Notes: a model not told the origin generated them from the letters alone. 64,000 bases of DNA from Salirhabdus euzebyi (GCF_014207435.1 NZ_JACHGH010000014.1:1-64000), one strand, 5' to 3'; shown: positions 10,811-18,521, counted from the stretch's first letter. Program-made: numbers and translations.

Positions 10811-11689
10811 ATGAGGAAAATAATTACGTTTATTATGTTAGTCTTATTATTAGTTGGTTGTACATCAAACGAAGATACAGCACCTAAGGAAGAACCAAAA
10901 GATACAGCTGAACAAGAGCAGACTGATAACAACCCAGAAGAACAAGAACCTATAAATAACGAAGAGGATACCCCTTCAGAAACAGAAACCCCCGTAGAGG
11001 AAGAGGAACCTTTGGAGCCCGAACCAGTAACTCCATTGTATGAGGTTTCCAGTGATTGGAGCATAAAACCTATAGAAGAAGGAACGAACGAGAAAGTGGT
11101 TCTCCTGACGATTGATGACGCCCCAGAAACTTACGGTGTTGAAATGGCAGAAACGTTAAAAAAACTGGAAGCACCTGCAATATTTTTTGTAAATGGTCAT
11201 TTTATTGATACAGAGGAAGAGCAAGAAAAATTAAAGCAAATTGCCGACATGGGTTTTGAAATTGGTAACCATACTTATAGTCATACGAAGCTAGATACCA
11301 TTTCAGAAGAACAACAACGTGATGAAATAATAAAATTAAGTGATCAAATTGAAGATATCACAGGGAAGCGCCCGAAGTTTTTTAGAGCTCCTCATGGTGT
11401 GAACACAGATTTTGCAAAGGAACTCGTAGCAGAAGAGGGTATGACATTAATGAACTGGACATATGGGTATGACTATTTTGCTCCATACATGGATGCGGAA
11501 AAACTAAAAACCGCCATGATTACAGGGGAAGGCCCATTAGTCGATGTCCCATATTCCTTACTAAAGCCAGGGGCGAATTTGTTGATGCATGACCGTGAAT
11601 GGACAGCCGCAGCATTGGCAGACATTGTAAAAGGTTTAAGAGACCAAGGATATGAAATGGTTGATCCGAATTTAATTAAAACACCATAA
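10811..11689 (+). CDS. Polysaccharide deacetylase-family lipoprotein
   Basis: Extracellular carbohydrate esterase family 4 (NodB homology) protein, lipid-anchored at the lipobox LVGC (Cys about 17). A strongly acidic Pro/Glu/Thr linker of about 60 residues leads to the catalytic domain. Motifs: LTIDDAPE (motif 1, with the two Asp), GNHTYSHTKLD (motif 2, the two His metal ligands), FFRAPHGV (motif 3) and LMHDREW (motif 5, catalytic His). The likely substrate is peptidoglycan or an exopolysaccharide. Motif 1 reads TIDDAPE where TFDDGP is usual, a modest departure. A GGGGGAGA ribosome site precedes the ATG, and a TATAAT (10783-10788) lies 22 bases ahead. Confidence 0.9.
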   Translation: MRKIITFIMLVLLLVGCTSNEDTAPKEEPKDTAEQEQTDNNPEEQEPINNEEDTPSETETPVEEEEPLEPEPVTPLYEVSSDWSIKPIEEGTNEKVVLLTIDDAPETYGVEMAETLKKLEAPAIFFVNGHFIDTEEEQEKLKQIADMGFEIGNHTYSHTKLDTISEEQQRDEIIKLSDQIEDITGKRPKFFRAPHGVNTDFAKELVAEEGMTLMNWTYGYDYFAPYMDAEKLKTAMITGEGPLVDVPYSLLKPGANLLMHDREWTAAALADIVKGLRDQGYEMVDPNLIKTP

Positions 11690-11705
11690 AGATGTATTAA
11701 AAAAA

Positions 11706-11745
11706 GCACATCCTGTTAACTGGGATGTGCCATTTATTTTTATTC
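11706..11745. terminator. Terminator between the deacetylase and the antitoxin-like gene
   Basis: Stem GCACATCC (11706-11713) pairs with GGATGTGC (11723-11730), with A-rich sequence before and T-rich sequence after, so it can serve both converging genes. Its right edge touches the stop codon of the antitoxin-like gene. Confidence 0.7.
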
Positions 11746-11916
11746 TGCTTTACTTGCTAATTCTAATGCGAGTTTATCAAACTGCTCTTGTGTTATTTCT
11801 CCCATTAGCTTTTTAAAAACTAAATCTTCCTGTTCTTTAGAAATCACAAATCCTTCAATTTCTATACTTGCCTTAGCTTGTTGCATGCTTTTTCTTACTT
11901 GTTCTTCTCTTTTCAT
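11740..11916 (-). CDS. VbhA-like antitoxin-domain protein (orphan)
   Basis: A 58-residue acidic protein. The stretch EGFVISKEQEDLV (21-33) followed by GEITQEQF (39-46) resembles the antitoxin VbhA domain, which inhibits Fic-type AMP-transferase toxins through a conserved helix. A GGAG site lies 9 bases before the ATG. No Fic-domain gene (HPFxxGNGR motif) is found anywhere in the window, so it is an orphan here. Proteins like this are widespread single genes in Bacillaceae, so an antitoxin role is only suggested by the family name. Assigned from memory of the motif. Confidence 0.65.
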   Translation of the reverse strand: MKREEQVRKSMQQAKASIEIEGFVISKEQEDLVFKKLMGEITQEQFDKLALELASKAE

Positions 11917-11948
11917 ACTATCACACTCCGCATCATGTATAGAGTTAG

Positions 11949-12332
11949 TTAATTCATTACTCTTCCATTAAACAGCTGAAGCTTGCCATTAAGTTTTTTC
12001 GTTAGAAATTTTGCAAATTCATTCGCTTTGGCTTTATCCCCGTGTGTAGCATCGATAGGTAAGGTGATTTGAACGAATTGCTTGTCGTCCCTTTTTCCAA
12101 TCCCAATTAAAATGTGATGGTACCTGTCCTGCATACCTTTTAACCAAATGTAATGCCCTTTATTATCTTTTTGCACACTCATTACATATGGAAAAGCATG
12201 TTGTTGATAATTCCAGTCTAATTGTTCTCCTGTTTTGGTAGTGATGTCTTGGTAATAATGTAAATAGTCTCGTACTTGTTCTAAAGTTAGATTCTCTTCC
12301 TTGTCTACATAAATAAAGGTGCTCTTACTCAT
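11949..12332 (-). CDS. DUF1885 family protein
   Basis: Small soluble protein of 127 residues of unknown function, recognised from the KTGEQLDWNYQQHAFPY motif (residues about 34-50), typical of DUF1885 in Bacillaceae. No catalytic motif is visible. The ATG at 12332 follows AGGGGTGATAAG; an upstream in-frame ATG at 12365 lacks a ribosome site. It is separated from the antitoxin-like gene by about 30 bases, so the two may share a transcript. It is divergent from the SR1 locus. Confidence 0.75.
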   Translation of the reverse strand: MSKSTFIYVDKEENLTLEQVRDYLHYYQDITTKTGEQLDWNYQQHAFPYVMSVQKDNKGHYIWLKGMQDRYHHILIGIGKRDDKQFVQITLPIDATHGDKAKANEFAKFLTKKLNGKLQLFNGRVMN

Positions 12333-12483
12333 CTTATCACCCCTAACTTCATATATTCCTATCATAACATGTTGTTAATAGCTATGACAGAAAATTCAAA
12401 TAAATAACATAGATAACGTATTAATAAACATAATAAGAAATAAAATTCGGTTCGTAAACATAATTAATCTTTATTTATTTAAA

Positions 12484-12494
12484 AATGTTATACT
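12484..12494 (+). promoter_or_regulatory. CcpN-like operator, upstream copy
   Basis: AATGTTATACT agrees at 10 of 11 positions with the published CcpN consensus TRTGHYATAYW, as I recall it. It lies upstream of the SR1 promoter and 32 bases from the second site, about three helical turns. CcpN represses sr1 under glycolytic conditions in B. subtilis. Confidence 0.55.
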
Positions 12495-12502
12495 AATTAG
12501 GC

Positions 12503-12531
12503 TTGAAAAACTAATTGTGACATATTAAAAT
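12503..12531 (+). promoter_or_regulatory. Sigma-A promoter of the SR1-like RNA
   Basis: TTGAAA (12503-12508), a 17-base spacer and TAAAAT (12526-12531) each match the consensus at 5 of 6 positions. Transcription would begin near 12538. Confidence 0.75.
12516..12526 (+). promoter_or_regulatory. CcpN-like operator within the promoter spacer
   Basis: TGTGACATATT matches TRTGHYATAYW at all 11 positions and lies between the -35 and -10 boxes of the SR1 promoter, where a bound repressor could hold or block RNA polymerase. Confidence 0.65.
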
Positions 12532-12542
12532 AAGAATTAAGA

Positions 12543-12556
12543 TGTAAACGCTTTAA
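12543..12556 (+). promoter_or_regulatory. cre site (CcpA operator) at the start of SR1
   Basis: TGTAAACGCTTTAA matches the cre consensus TGWAANCGNTNWCA at 13 of 14 positions. It lies just after the predicted transcription start, where CcpA would act as a roadblock. Confidence 0.7.
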
Positions 12557-12576
12557 ATAGGGGAGGAGAATCTGGG

Positions 12577-12687
12577 ATGGGTATTATTGTTTGTCAGGAC
12601 TGCCAACGAACAATTGAACATTTCGAGGATGAAAAAGTGACATACTTGTACGGAAAAGGTTGCGGCTGTAAAAAACAAGAGAAATAA
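12577..12687 (+). CDS. sr1P: SR1P, GapA-binding small peptide
   Basis: A 36-residue peptide beginning MGIIVCQDCQ with EHFEDEKVTYLYGKGCGC, clearly the SR1P family. In B. subtilis SR1P binds the glycolytic glyceraldehyde-3-phosphate dehydrogenase GapA, stabilises gapA mRNA and helps GapA bind RNase J1. Cys6/Cys9 and Cys29/Cys31 form two pairs that could hold a metal or be redox active. GGGGAGGAG lies 8 bases ahead of the ATG. The gene is shorter than usual annotation limits. It is encoded inside the SR1-like RNA and its stop is only a few bases before the terminator stem. Confidence 0.9.
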   Translation: MGIIVCQDCQRTIEHFEDEKVTYLYGKGCGCKKQEK

Positions 12688-12692
12688 CAAAC

Positions 12693-12732
12693 AAAAAGGT
12701 TACTGTCTAGGGCGCTGACAGTAACCTTTTTT
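12693..12732. terminator. Terminator of SR1 and speA (bidirectional)
   Basis: Stem GGTTACTGTC (12698-12707) / GACAGTAACC (12717-12726) with A and T runs on either side, lying between the converging SR1 RNA and speA. Confidence 0.9.
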
Positions 12733-12736
12733 CTTT

Positions 12737-14209
12737 TTATCGGAACGCTCGGTGTTCTTTAATGACTCGAATGTTTTTAAGCGATTCATCTTCCGGTCCT
12801 TGTACTGGTAGGCCAGCATCAATATTTTTAGTAATGTAATCAATGTTTTCTTCTGTAATAATTTCTCCTGGCATAAAAATAGGAATACCTGGTGGATAAA
12901 CCATTACAAACTCAGCACTAATTTTACCTGCGGCATCCACTAATGGGATGCTTTCAGACTCAGCATAAAATGCATCTCTAGGTGAAAGAGCTAGTAATGG
13001 TATTTGCGGAACTTCTACTTGTACTTTTTTATGATTTTTTTCGGTGTTACTATGAAGTTCAGCTAATTCACGCAACGCTTTTACTAATAGTTCCGTTTCT
13101 TTTTCTGTATCACCATGTGTCACAATACACAGTATGTTATACAAATCAGATAATTCAACTTCAATATTGTATTTTTCCCTTAACCATAACTCCACATCAT
13201 ATCCAGTAATGCCTAACTCTTTTACAGATATAATTAATTTCGTTGGATCGTAGTCAAAGGTAGCTTCACTGCCGAGTATTTCATCCCCAACACAACGAAG
13301 GGAAGGGATTTCATTAATTGCTTTTCGGGTTTGGTCCGCTAATTGCAATGATTTATCAATAAATGTTTTCCCGTTCATTACTAAATGCTTTCTAGCTGCA
13401 TCTAGTGATGCTAATAATAAATAAGAAGTGGATGTTGTTGTAAGCATGGAAAAAATCGATTGTGCTCTTTCCATGGATACTAGTCCATTTTTTATGTTAA
13501 GAACGGAGCTTTGTGTTAAAGAGCCACCTAGTTTATGCACGCTTGTTGCGGCCATATCGGCACCTGCTTGCATAGCAGACATTGGCAATTTTTCATGGAA
13601 ATGGATATGGACTCCATGTGCTTCATCTACAAGTACTGGTATTTGATAAGAATGCGTGATATCCACAATCTTTTTTAGGTCAGCTGCAATACCAAAGTAG
13701 GTTGGATTAATAACGAGAACACCTTTGGCATCAGGATTAGCTTCTAATGCTCTCTCTACAGAGTTTGGGGTAATCCCATGGGATATTCCTAATTCTTCAT
13801 CTAATTCTGGATGGATGAAAACTGGCGTTGCACCTGAAAAGATAATCGCTGACATAACGGATTTATGAACATTTCGAGGTACAATAATTTTATCGCCAGG
13901 TCCACACACAGACATAATCATCGTAATAATTGCTCCACTCGTTCCTTGAACAGAAAAGAATGTATGATCGGCACCAAATGCTTCTGCAGCAAGTGATTGT
14001 GCTTCTTTAATCATACCGTGGGGATGGTGCAAATCATCTAAAGGTCCAATATTAATCAAATCTATAGACAATGCATTTTCACCTATAAAGTTTCGAAACT
14101 GCTCGTCCATTCCAACCCCTTTTTTATGTCCAGGGATGTGAAATTGGATCGGATTTCTTTTTGCGTGTTCTAATATACCCGTAAACAACGGGGTATCTTG
14201 TTGTCCCAT
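12737..14209 (-). CDS. speA: Arginine decarboxylase
   Basis: PLP-dependent decarboxylase of the Orn/Lys/Arg family, fold type I; makes agmatine from arginine for polyamine synthesis. The 490 residues equal the length of B. subtilis SpeA. Visible motifs: PGHKKG near residue 25, the cofactor Asp-containing VDEAHG, and the Schiff-base Lys in TSVHKLGG. The C-terminal domain has MVYPPGIPIFMPGE. Substrate could be lysine, but synteny with sr1 favours arginine. AAGGAG lies 12 bases before the ATG, slightly far. About 400 bases upstream are non-coding and contain short inverted repeats but no recognised riboswitch. Confidence 0.9.
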   Translation of the reverse strand: MGQQDTPLFTGILEHAKRNPIQFHIPGHKKGVGMDEQFRNFIGENALSIDLINIGPLDDLHHPHGMIKEAQSLAAEAFGADHTFFSVQGTSGAIITMIMSVCGPGDKIIVPRNVHKSVMSAIIFSGATPVFIHPELDEELGISHGITPNSVERALEANPDAKGVLVINPTYFGIAADLKKIVDITHSYQIPVLVDEAHGVHIHFHEKLPMSAMQAGADMAATSVHKLGGSLTQSSVLNIKNGLVSMERAQSIFSMLTTTSTSYLLLASLDAARKHLVMNGKTFIDKSLQLADQTRKAINEIPSLRCVGDEILGSEATFDYDPTKLIISVKELGITGYDVELWLREKYNIEVELSDLYNILCIVTHGDTEKETELLVKALRELAELHSNTEKNHKKVQVEVPQIPLLALSPRDAFYAESESIPLVDAAGKISAEFVMVYPPGIPIFMPGEIITEENIDYITKNIDAGLPVQGPEDESLKNIRVIKEHRAFR

Positions 14210-14543
14210 TAAATATCTTCACTCCTTCGTAATAAAACAAAAGAATTATAGCAAAAAGTGTTTTGTATTACTAGTATTTTTAAAAGATAAGCTAGTAATT
14301 TCTTGTTTTGCTCTTAATTCAGATAAACTGAGGGAAACGTCTTTTTATTACAGGTAGTCACTCATTCAGTTTAAGTAATTACAGGTTCAACATCTGAATT
14401 GAAGGCTTACTCCAATATAATTATCGATTCAGAAGTGATAATTGAAGGTTCAAGTCAAATACATACAAAGTTATGGTAATATTTGCAGTTTCACGCACTA
14501 ATCACAGTCATGGCAGAACAAGTACTATATTCTTTTTCTTAGT

Positions 14544-14572
14544 TTGTACATATTTATTTCGTTCATGATAAC
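14544..14572 (+). promoter_or_regulatory. Possible promoter of the nitronate monooxygenase gene
   Basis: TTGTAC, a 17-base spacer and GATAAC each match the consensus at only 4 of 6 positions, but the spacing and the distance to the gene are right. The rest of the 400-base gap between speA and this gene (14210-14608) holds two short inverted repeats (TAAACTGA at 14324 with TCAGTTTA at 14366; AATTATC at 14419 with GATAATT at 14437) and no gene. Confidence 0.35.
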
Positions 14573-14608
14573 ATGGTTATTAGGATGGTGAAAATCGGAG
14601 GGATTTAT

Positions 14609-15586
14609 GTGTTAAAAACGAAGGTTACAGAACTATTAGGAATTACATACCCAATCATTCAAGGTGGTTTAGCTCATTTAGCGTATGCTGACTTGGCTGC
14701 TGCTGTTTCAAATGCAGGTGGACTTGGTCAAATAACAGCTATGAGTTTACCAAATGCAAATGCTTTACGTGAAGAGATTGACAAGGTAAGAAAAATGACA
14801 AACAAACCTTTTGGTGTTAATTATGCAATTGGTCAACATGGACGTTCTTTTGAGGATATGGTGCATGTAGCAATTGAAAAAAAGGTATCAGCTATTTCTG
14901 TTACTGGAGGCAATCCAAAACCGGTATTAGATATGGTAAAAGGTACAGGGATTAAGACTCTCGTTTTAGTAGCTGCGAAAAGGCAAGCAGAGAAAGCTGA
15001 AGAACTTGGTGCTGATGCTGTCATGGTTGTTGGACATGAAGGGGGAGGTCACCTAGGTAGAGACGACGTAGGTACATTCGTTTTAACACCACAGGTGGTA
15101 GATGCTGTAAAAATTCCTGTTATTGCGTCTGGTGGAATTTCCGATGGAAAAGGCTTGATGGCTGCCATTGCATTGGGGGCAGAAGGTATCGAAATGGGTA
15201 CTCGTTTTATTGCGACAAAAGAGTGTGTTCATGCTCATGAATTGTATAAAAAAGCTTTGATTGGCGCTGATGAAAAATCAACAGTAGTAATTAAACGCTC
15301 ATTAGGTGCTCCTGCAAGAGCTTTAAAAAATGAATGGACAGAAAAAATTATTGAGTTGGAACAGGGAAATCCTGGCTTTGAAGTTTTAAAACCGTATATC
15401 GAGGGGAAAGCAAACAAACGATATATATATGATGGCAAAGAGAATGAAGGATTTGCTTGGGCAGGCCAGGTCGCTGCGCGCATAACTGATGTCCCTTCTG
15501 TTCAGGAATTGTTTGAAAGGATAATAGAAGAGTCGATTTATATTAGTGATAAATGGAATAGGATACGAAGCGGGAAGGAAGGGTGA
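14609..15586 (+). CDS. Nitronate monooxygenase / 2-nitropropane dioxygenase family
   Basis: FMN-dependent TIM-barrel protein. PIIQGGLAHLA at the N-terminus, VSNAGGLGQI, VVGHEGGGHLGR (flavin phosphate and catalytic His region) and IASGGISDGKG are the family landmarks. The family includes nitronate monooxygenases and FabK-type enoyl-ACP reductases; the sequence cannot separate the two by eye, so the activity is open. The GTG at 14609 was chosen because GGAGGG lies 6 bases upstream and the protein then starts right at its first strand. The following gene's ribosome site lies at its end. Confidence 0.85.
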   Translation: MLKTKVTELLGITYPIIQGGLAHLAYADLAAAVSNAGGLGQITAMSLPNANALREEIDKVRKMTNKPFGVNYAIGQHGRSFEDMVHVAIEKKVSAISVTGGNPKPVLDMVKGTGIKTLVLVAAKRQAEKAEELGADAVMVVGHEGGGHLGRDDVGTFVLTPQVVDAVKIPVIASGGISDGKGLMAAIALGAEGIEMGTRFIATKECVHAHELYKKALIGADEKSTVVIKRSLGAPARALKNEWTEKIIELEQGNPGFEVLKPYIEGKANKRYIYDGKENEGFAWAGQVAARITDVPSVQELFERIIEESIYISDKWNRIRSGKEG

Positions 15587-15590
15587 AAAA

Positions 15591-15869
15591 GTGGATTACC
15601 ATTATCCAATAGACGAAACATGGTCTAAAGAAGAAGTAGTTGATGTGATTAATTTTTTTCAACAAATAGAAAAGGCATATGAAAAAGGAGCAAAAAGAGA
15701 AGATATTTTGCTTACATATAAAAGGTTTAAAGAAATTGTACCATCGAAAAGTGAAGAAAAGCAGATTTGTGGCCAGTTTGAAAAGGGGTCTGGTTACTCC
15801 TGTTACCATACCGTAAAAACTGCTCGTGGATTGGAAGCTGGGGACAAGGTCGAAATGAAAGTGTCTTGA
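15591..15869 (+). CDS. yktA: UPF0223 family protein YktA
   Basis: A 92-residue soluble protein of unknown function, recognised from MDYHYPIDETWSKEE and SKSEEKQICGQFEKGSGYS. It starts at a GTG 5 bases after the preceding stop, with GGAAGGGTGA overlapping that stop; the longer open frame upstream lies inside the neighbouring gene. The length is near that of B. subtilis YktA (88). Co-transcription with the nitronate monooxygenase gene is likely. Confidence 0.88.
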   Translation: MDYHYPIDETWSKEEVVDVINFFQQIEKAYEKGAKREDILLTYKRFKEIVPSKSEEKQICGQFEKGSGYSCYHTVKTARGLEAGDKVEMKVS

Positions 15870-15876
15870 TAACAAG

Positions 15877-15913
15877 AAGAGGAGGCTTACTCATTTTAGA
15901 GCAGCCTCCTCTT
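15877..15913. terminator. Terminator between yktA and yktB
   Basis: An 11-bp perfect stem AAGAGGAGGCT (15877-15887) / AGCCTCCTCTT (15903-15913) between converging genes. T-rich sequence follows more weakly on the plus strand. Confidence 0.75.
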
Positions 15914-15914
15914 G

Positions 15915-16538
15915 CTAAAACTTTTTCGTTAATTGATACAAATCGTTAAGTGTAGTAAAAGTTTGTTCGCATTTTGAAAGAAATGCAGTGGGATCTTGCA
16001 AAATAGGGTCTTGACGGTCAATTGTAATACCACATAAAATTTCAGCTTTTTTTACATTTTCAAGACGATCAAATAAACTATGTAAATCAGCTTCTTTATG
16101 ATGAATGACAGCAGGTTTTGTATGGTCAGTGGACCAAACATAATCGTTTGGTATAGAGCTTTTAATTTGTGATTCGTTTGTTTTTAATATTTTTGCAAAG
16201 TCTGCTTTAATTGGACTTTCATATATAACAGCAAACCACATAAACAAATGAGTTTCCCAAAGACCAATTTGAAAGTGTGGAAGTTTTTTATAGCCTCGCT
16301 TACTATTCGCTAAAGCAGCCCATGTATCATTTGGAGGATTTTTTGTTCTGCGTGCATGCTTTGCCACGTGAACAAACATTTCATCCCCTGTTAAAGCGGT
16401 AATCGTTGGTGCAAGTTCATTTGCAATGGCCTCTAATTTAGGGGATATATTCCCTCTTAACGCTTCCATTCTTTCATCAAGCCCGGATATAGTAAAAACA
16501 TCAAAGTCTTTTTGTGTAAATCCATTAAATGTAGACAT
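15915..16538 (-). CDS. yktB: UPF0637 (DUF1054) protein YktB
   Basis: A 207-residue soluble protein of unknown function in the DUF1054 family; [18 protein letters not shown] at the N-terminus and [17 protein letters not shown] are characteristic. The length fits B. subtilis YktB. AAGGAG precedes the ATG. It converges on yktA and is divergent from suhB, the B. subtilis arrangement. Confidence 0.88.
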   Translation of the reverse strand: MSTFNGFTQKDFDVFTISGLDERMEALRGNISPKLEAIANELAPTITALTGDEMFVHVAKHARRTKNPPNDTWAALANSKRGYKKLPHFQIGLWETHLFMWFAVIYESPIKADFAKILKTNESQIKSSIPNDYVWSTDHTKPAVIHHKEADLHSLFDRLENVKKAEILCGITIDRQDPILQDPTAFLSKCEQTFTTLNDLYQLTKKF

Positions 16539-16711
16539 TATGTATTACTCCTTTCATACACTATGACAAAATATTATATTAATTTTATCATATAGCTTTT
16601 TAAAACCCAATTTAAGTGTCTTATTTTGAAGAAAGAAAGGATAAAAATGATTTCTTACGTAAATTTTGCTAACATATACGAATAAAAGAATAGGAAAAAG
16701 GAGTTTATCAT

Positions 16712-17515
16712 ATGGAATCTTCAGAAATTAAACAACTTTTCAACGATGCAAAAGCATGGGTGTTAGAGGCTGGGAAAGAAATGAGAGAAAGTGTGAACAA
16801 GCCTTATCAAATAAATACAAAAACAGATCATAAAGATTTAGTTACGGAAGTCGATCAAGAAACAGAAAAATTTTTCGCCGAGCATATTAGAAAAAAATAT
16901 CCTCATCATCAAGTTTTAGGAGAAGAAGGTTTTGGTGATGATGTTTCCTCTTTAGATGGCGTTGTATGGATTATTGATCCAATTGATGGAACGATGAATT
17001 TTGTTCATCAAAAACGAAACTTTGCTATATCATTAGGTATTTATGTTGAGGGCGAAGGAGTAATTGGCCTTATTTATGACGTGATGAGTGATATTCTTTA
17101 TTCAGCTATAAAAGGGGAAGGGGCCTATAAAAACGATGTAGCTCTTCCTTCCTTACAAAAGGGACGTAAGTTAGAAGACTCATTACTAGGTATGAATAAC
17201 TTTTGGTCCCTTCCAAACCGACGGGTCGATGAAACTGGTATTCACGATTTAGTACGGAAGGTTAGGGGAACTCGTTCATATGGTTCTGCTGCTTTAGAAT
17301 TTGCCTTTGTAGCGGAAGGGATAATGGATGCATATTTGACAATGCGATTATCACCCTGGGATATCGCAGCGGGTATCGTAATTGTCAATGAAGTAGGTGG
17401 GCTAACGAGTCGTGTTGATGGTACAGACATCAATATGCTGGAAGCTAATACCGTTCTTACCTGTAATCCAAATATCCATAAGGAAATAGTTTCGGAGTTC
17501 ATAAGGGAGAAATAA
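16712..17515 (+). CDS. suhB: Inositol monophosphatase family protein (YktC)
   Basis: Mg-dependent, Li-sensitive phosphatase of the IMPase/FBPase fold, 267 residues. Metal-site motifs: GEEGF (Glu about 70), the signature WIIDPIDGTMNFVH (about 88-101) and SPWDIAAG (about 214-221). Substrate could be inositol phosphates, NADP or a sugar phosphate. GGAG lies ahead of the ATG. Position after yktB matches yktC (suhB) in B. subtilis. Confidence 0.92.
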   Translation: MESSEIKQLFNDAKAWVLEAGKEMRESVNKPYQINTKTDHKDLVTEVDQETEKFFAEHIRKKYPHHQVLGEEGFGDDVSSLDGVVWIIDPIDGTMNFVHQKRNFAISLGIYVEGEGVIGLIYDVMSDILYSAIKGEGAYKNDVALPSLQKGRKLEDSLLGMNNFWSLPNRRVDETGIHDLVRKVRGTRSYGSAALEFAFVAEGIMDAYLTMRLSPWDIAAGIVIVNEVGGLTSRVDGTDINMLEANTVLTCNPNIHKEIVSEFIREK

Positions 17516-17516
17516 A

Positions 17517-17556
17517 GGAAGAATGCCCAAAATATTTTTGGGCATTCTTCCTTTTA
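17517..17556. terminator. Terminator between suhB and ylaF
   Basis: A long near-perfect stem, GGAAGAATGCCCAAAA with its complement (17517-17551), followed by T residues. It serves converging suhB and ylaF. Confidence 0.9.
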
Positions 17557-17557
17557 T

Positions 17558-17728
17558 TTATGATTGCCTTTTCCTTTTTAAACGTAGACCAAAACCCATA
17601 ATGATAAAACCTAATAAAAATAAAAGACCCGCAATTAAATAATTTCGATAAGCTAAAGCTACTCCTACCATGGAAAACGATAGGATAACGAAAATTGCTA
17701 TGATGACCATTAGGACATTATTCCGCAT
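17558..17728 (-). CDS. ylaF: Small membrane protein, YlaF-like (DUF5325)
   Basis: A 56-residue protein with two hydrophobic helices (about 4-27 and 30-48) and a basic C-terminal tail (KRKRQS), so both ends are probably cytoplasmic. GAGGTGAAAAG precedes the ATG. It is similar in size, topology and position to B. subtilis YlaF. In B. subtilis the next gene is typA; here ylaH follows directly and ylaF is on the opposite strand. Function unknown. Confidence 0.65.
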   Translation of the reverse strand: MRNNVLMVIIAIFVILSFSMVGVALAYRNYLIAGLLFLLGFIIMGFGLRLKRKRQS

Positions 17729-17880
17729 CTTTTCACCTCAAATCTATACGTTCATAAGTTTACATGAAAAGGAAAGTCACAAACAAGTACTTTTGGCTAA
17801 AAACATTTTAGTAGTGGCGTAACCGGATAACTTTTAGTATGATGATTTACAGATGGACGAGTTATGAAGGAGGAACACCT

Positions 17881-18228
17881 ATGCAAAACAATCAATCTGT
17901 ACCAGATCAAGGGTTTAGACCTATATCTGAATTTTTTCTAGAACAAGTCGGTGGTGGAACCGGACTTTTGCTATTATACTTAACCATTCTTTTATTTAGC
18001 CTTATTACGTATAAATTAGGATTTGCAAGAAAATTACCTTTATTAAAAGCACTTGTTGTATATATACTGCTTGCCCTTGGGTGTTTGATGATAACCTTTT
18101 TTGCTATCGTCCTACCTATGGCAGAAGTACTCATTATTTGTGCAATTGTACTTGGCGTTTATCGTTTCCGTTTACACCGCGAGCGTCAAAATCGTCGGGG
18201 ACAAAATGAAGGAGTTGAAGGGAATTAA
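17881..18228 (+). CDS. ylaH: YlaH-like membrane protein
   Basis: A 115-residue protein with an N-terminal polar part (about 35 residues), three hydrophobic segments (about 30-50, 57-77 and 78-97) and a basic, Arg-rich tail. The ATG at 17881 follows AAGGAGG; the frame is open from 17839 but without a ribosome site. Recognised as the YlaH-like family by topology and position. Its stop codon overlaps the next start (TAATG), so the two genes are translationally coupled. Confidence 0.75.
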   Translation: MQNNQSVPDQGFRPISEFFLEQVGGGTGLLLLYLTILLFSLITYKLGFARKLPLLKALVVYILLALGCLMITFFAIVLPMAEVLIICAIVLGVYRFRLHRERQNRRGQNEGVEGN

Positions 18229-18512
18229 TGAATTCGTTACAGGATGTTGTTTACAATTGGCTTACGATTATGCTAGTTGCGGAAAAAAGACCTGATGACA
18301 TTGCTGCTCAGGACACAACAACGTTTTTTCGTAATATGCTAACAAACGATCATCATGTCGACGACATCCAGGTTGAACGGAAAGAAGATATGTATTTTGT
18401 TTCCTGTCAACAACAGAACAATACACGGTCTTTTCGATTTCCTTTAGAACTCATAGACTGTATTCATGAACAAATTGAGCAAGAACCTCACAAGTTTAAA
18501 AATTACAAATAA
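18228..18512 (+). CDS. Uncharacterised 94-residue protein coupled to ylaH
   Basis: A small, acidic, soluble protein starting inside the ylaH stop codon (TAATG overlap). The N-terminus (NSLQDVVYNWLTIMLVAE) looks helical and the middle is Asp/His-rich (NDHHVDDIQ). I do not recognise a domain. The absence of its own ribosome site beyond AAGGAG in the ylaH end, and the one-base overlap, suggest expression in fixed ratio with YlaH. It has no counterpart I know of in the B. subtilis yla cluster. Confidence 0.7.
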   Translation: MNSLQDVVYNWLTIMLVAEKRPDDIAAQDTTTFFRNMLTNDHHVDDIQVERKEDMYFVSCQQQNNTRSFRFPLELIDCIHEQIEQEPHKFKNYK

Positions 18513-18521
18513 TCGATTAAC

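Larger units (their letters stand above)
12538..12732 (+). ncRNA. sr1: SR1-like dual-function small RNA
   Basis: A transcript of about 195 bases, from the predicted start near 12538 to the terminator. It sits beside speA, downstream of the pdh region, as in B. subtilis, where SR1 (about 205 bases) lies between pdhD and speA. It encodes the SR1P peptide. In B. subtilis SR1 also base-pairs with ahrC mRNA, controlling arginine catabolism; the complementary regions were not tested here. The gene is expected to be on under gluconeogenic growth and repressed by CcpN and CcpA. Confidence 0.75.

Noticed and set aside
15543-15875. A 110-codon minus-strand frame antisense to yktA
   Set aside because: Shadow of yktA, Phe-rich composition from AT-rich antisense, no ribosome site.
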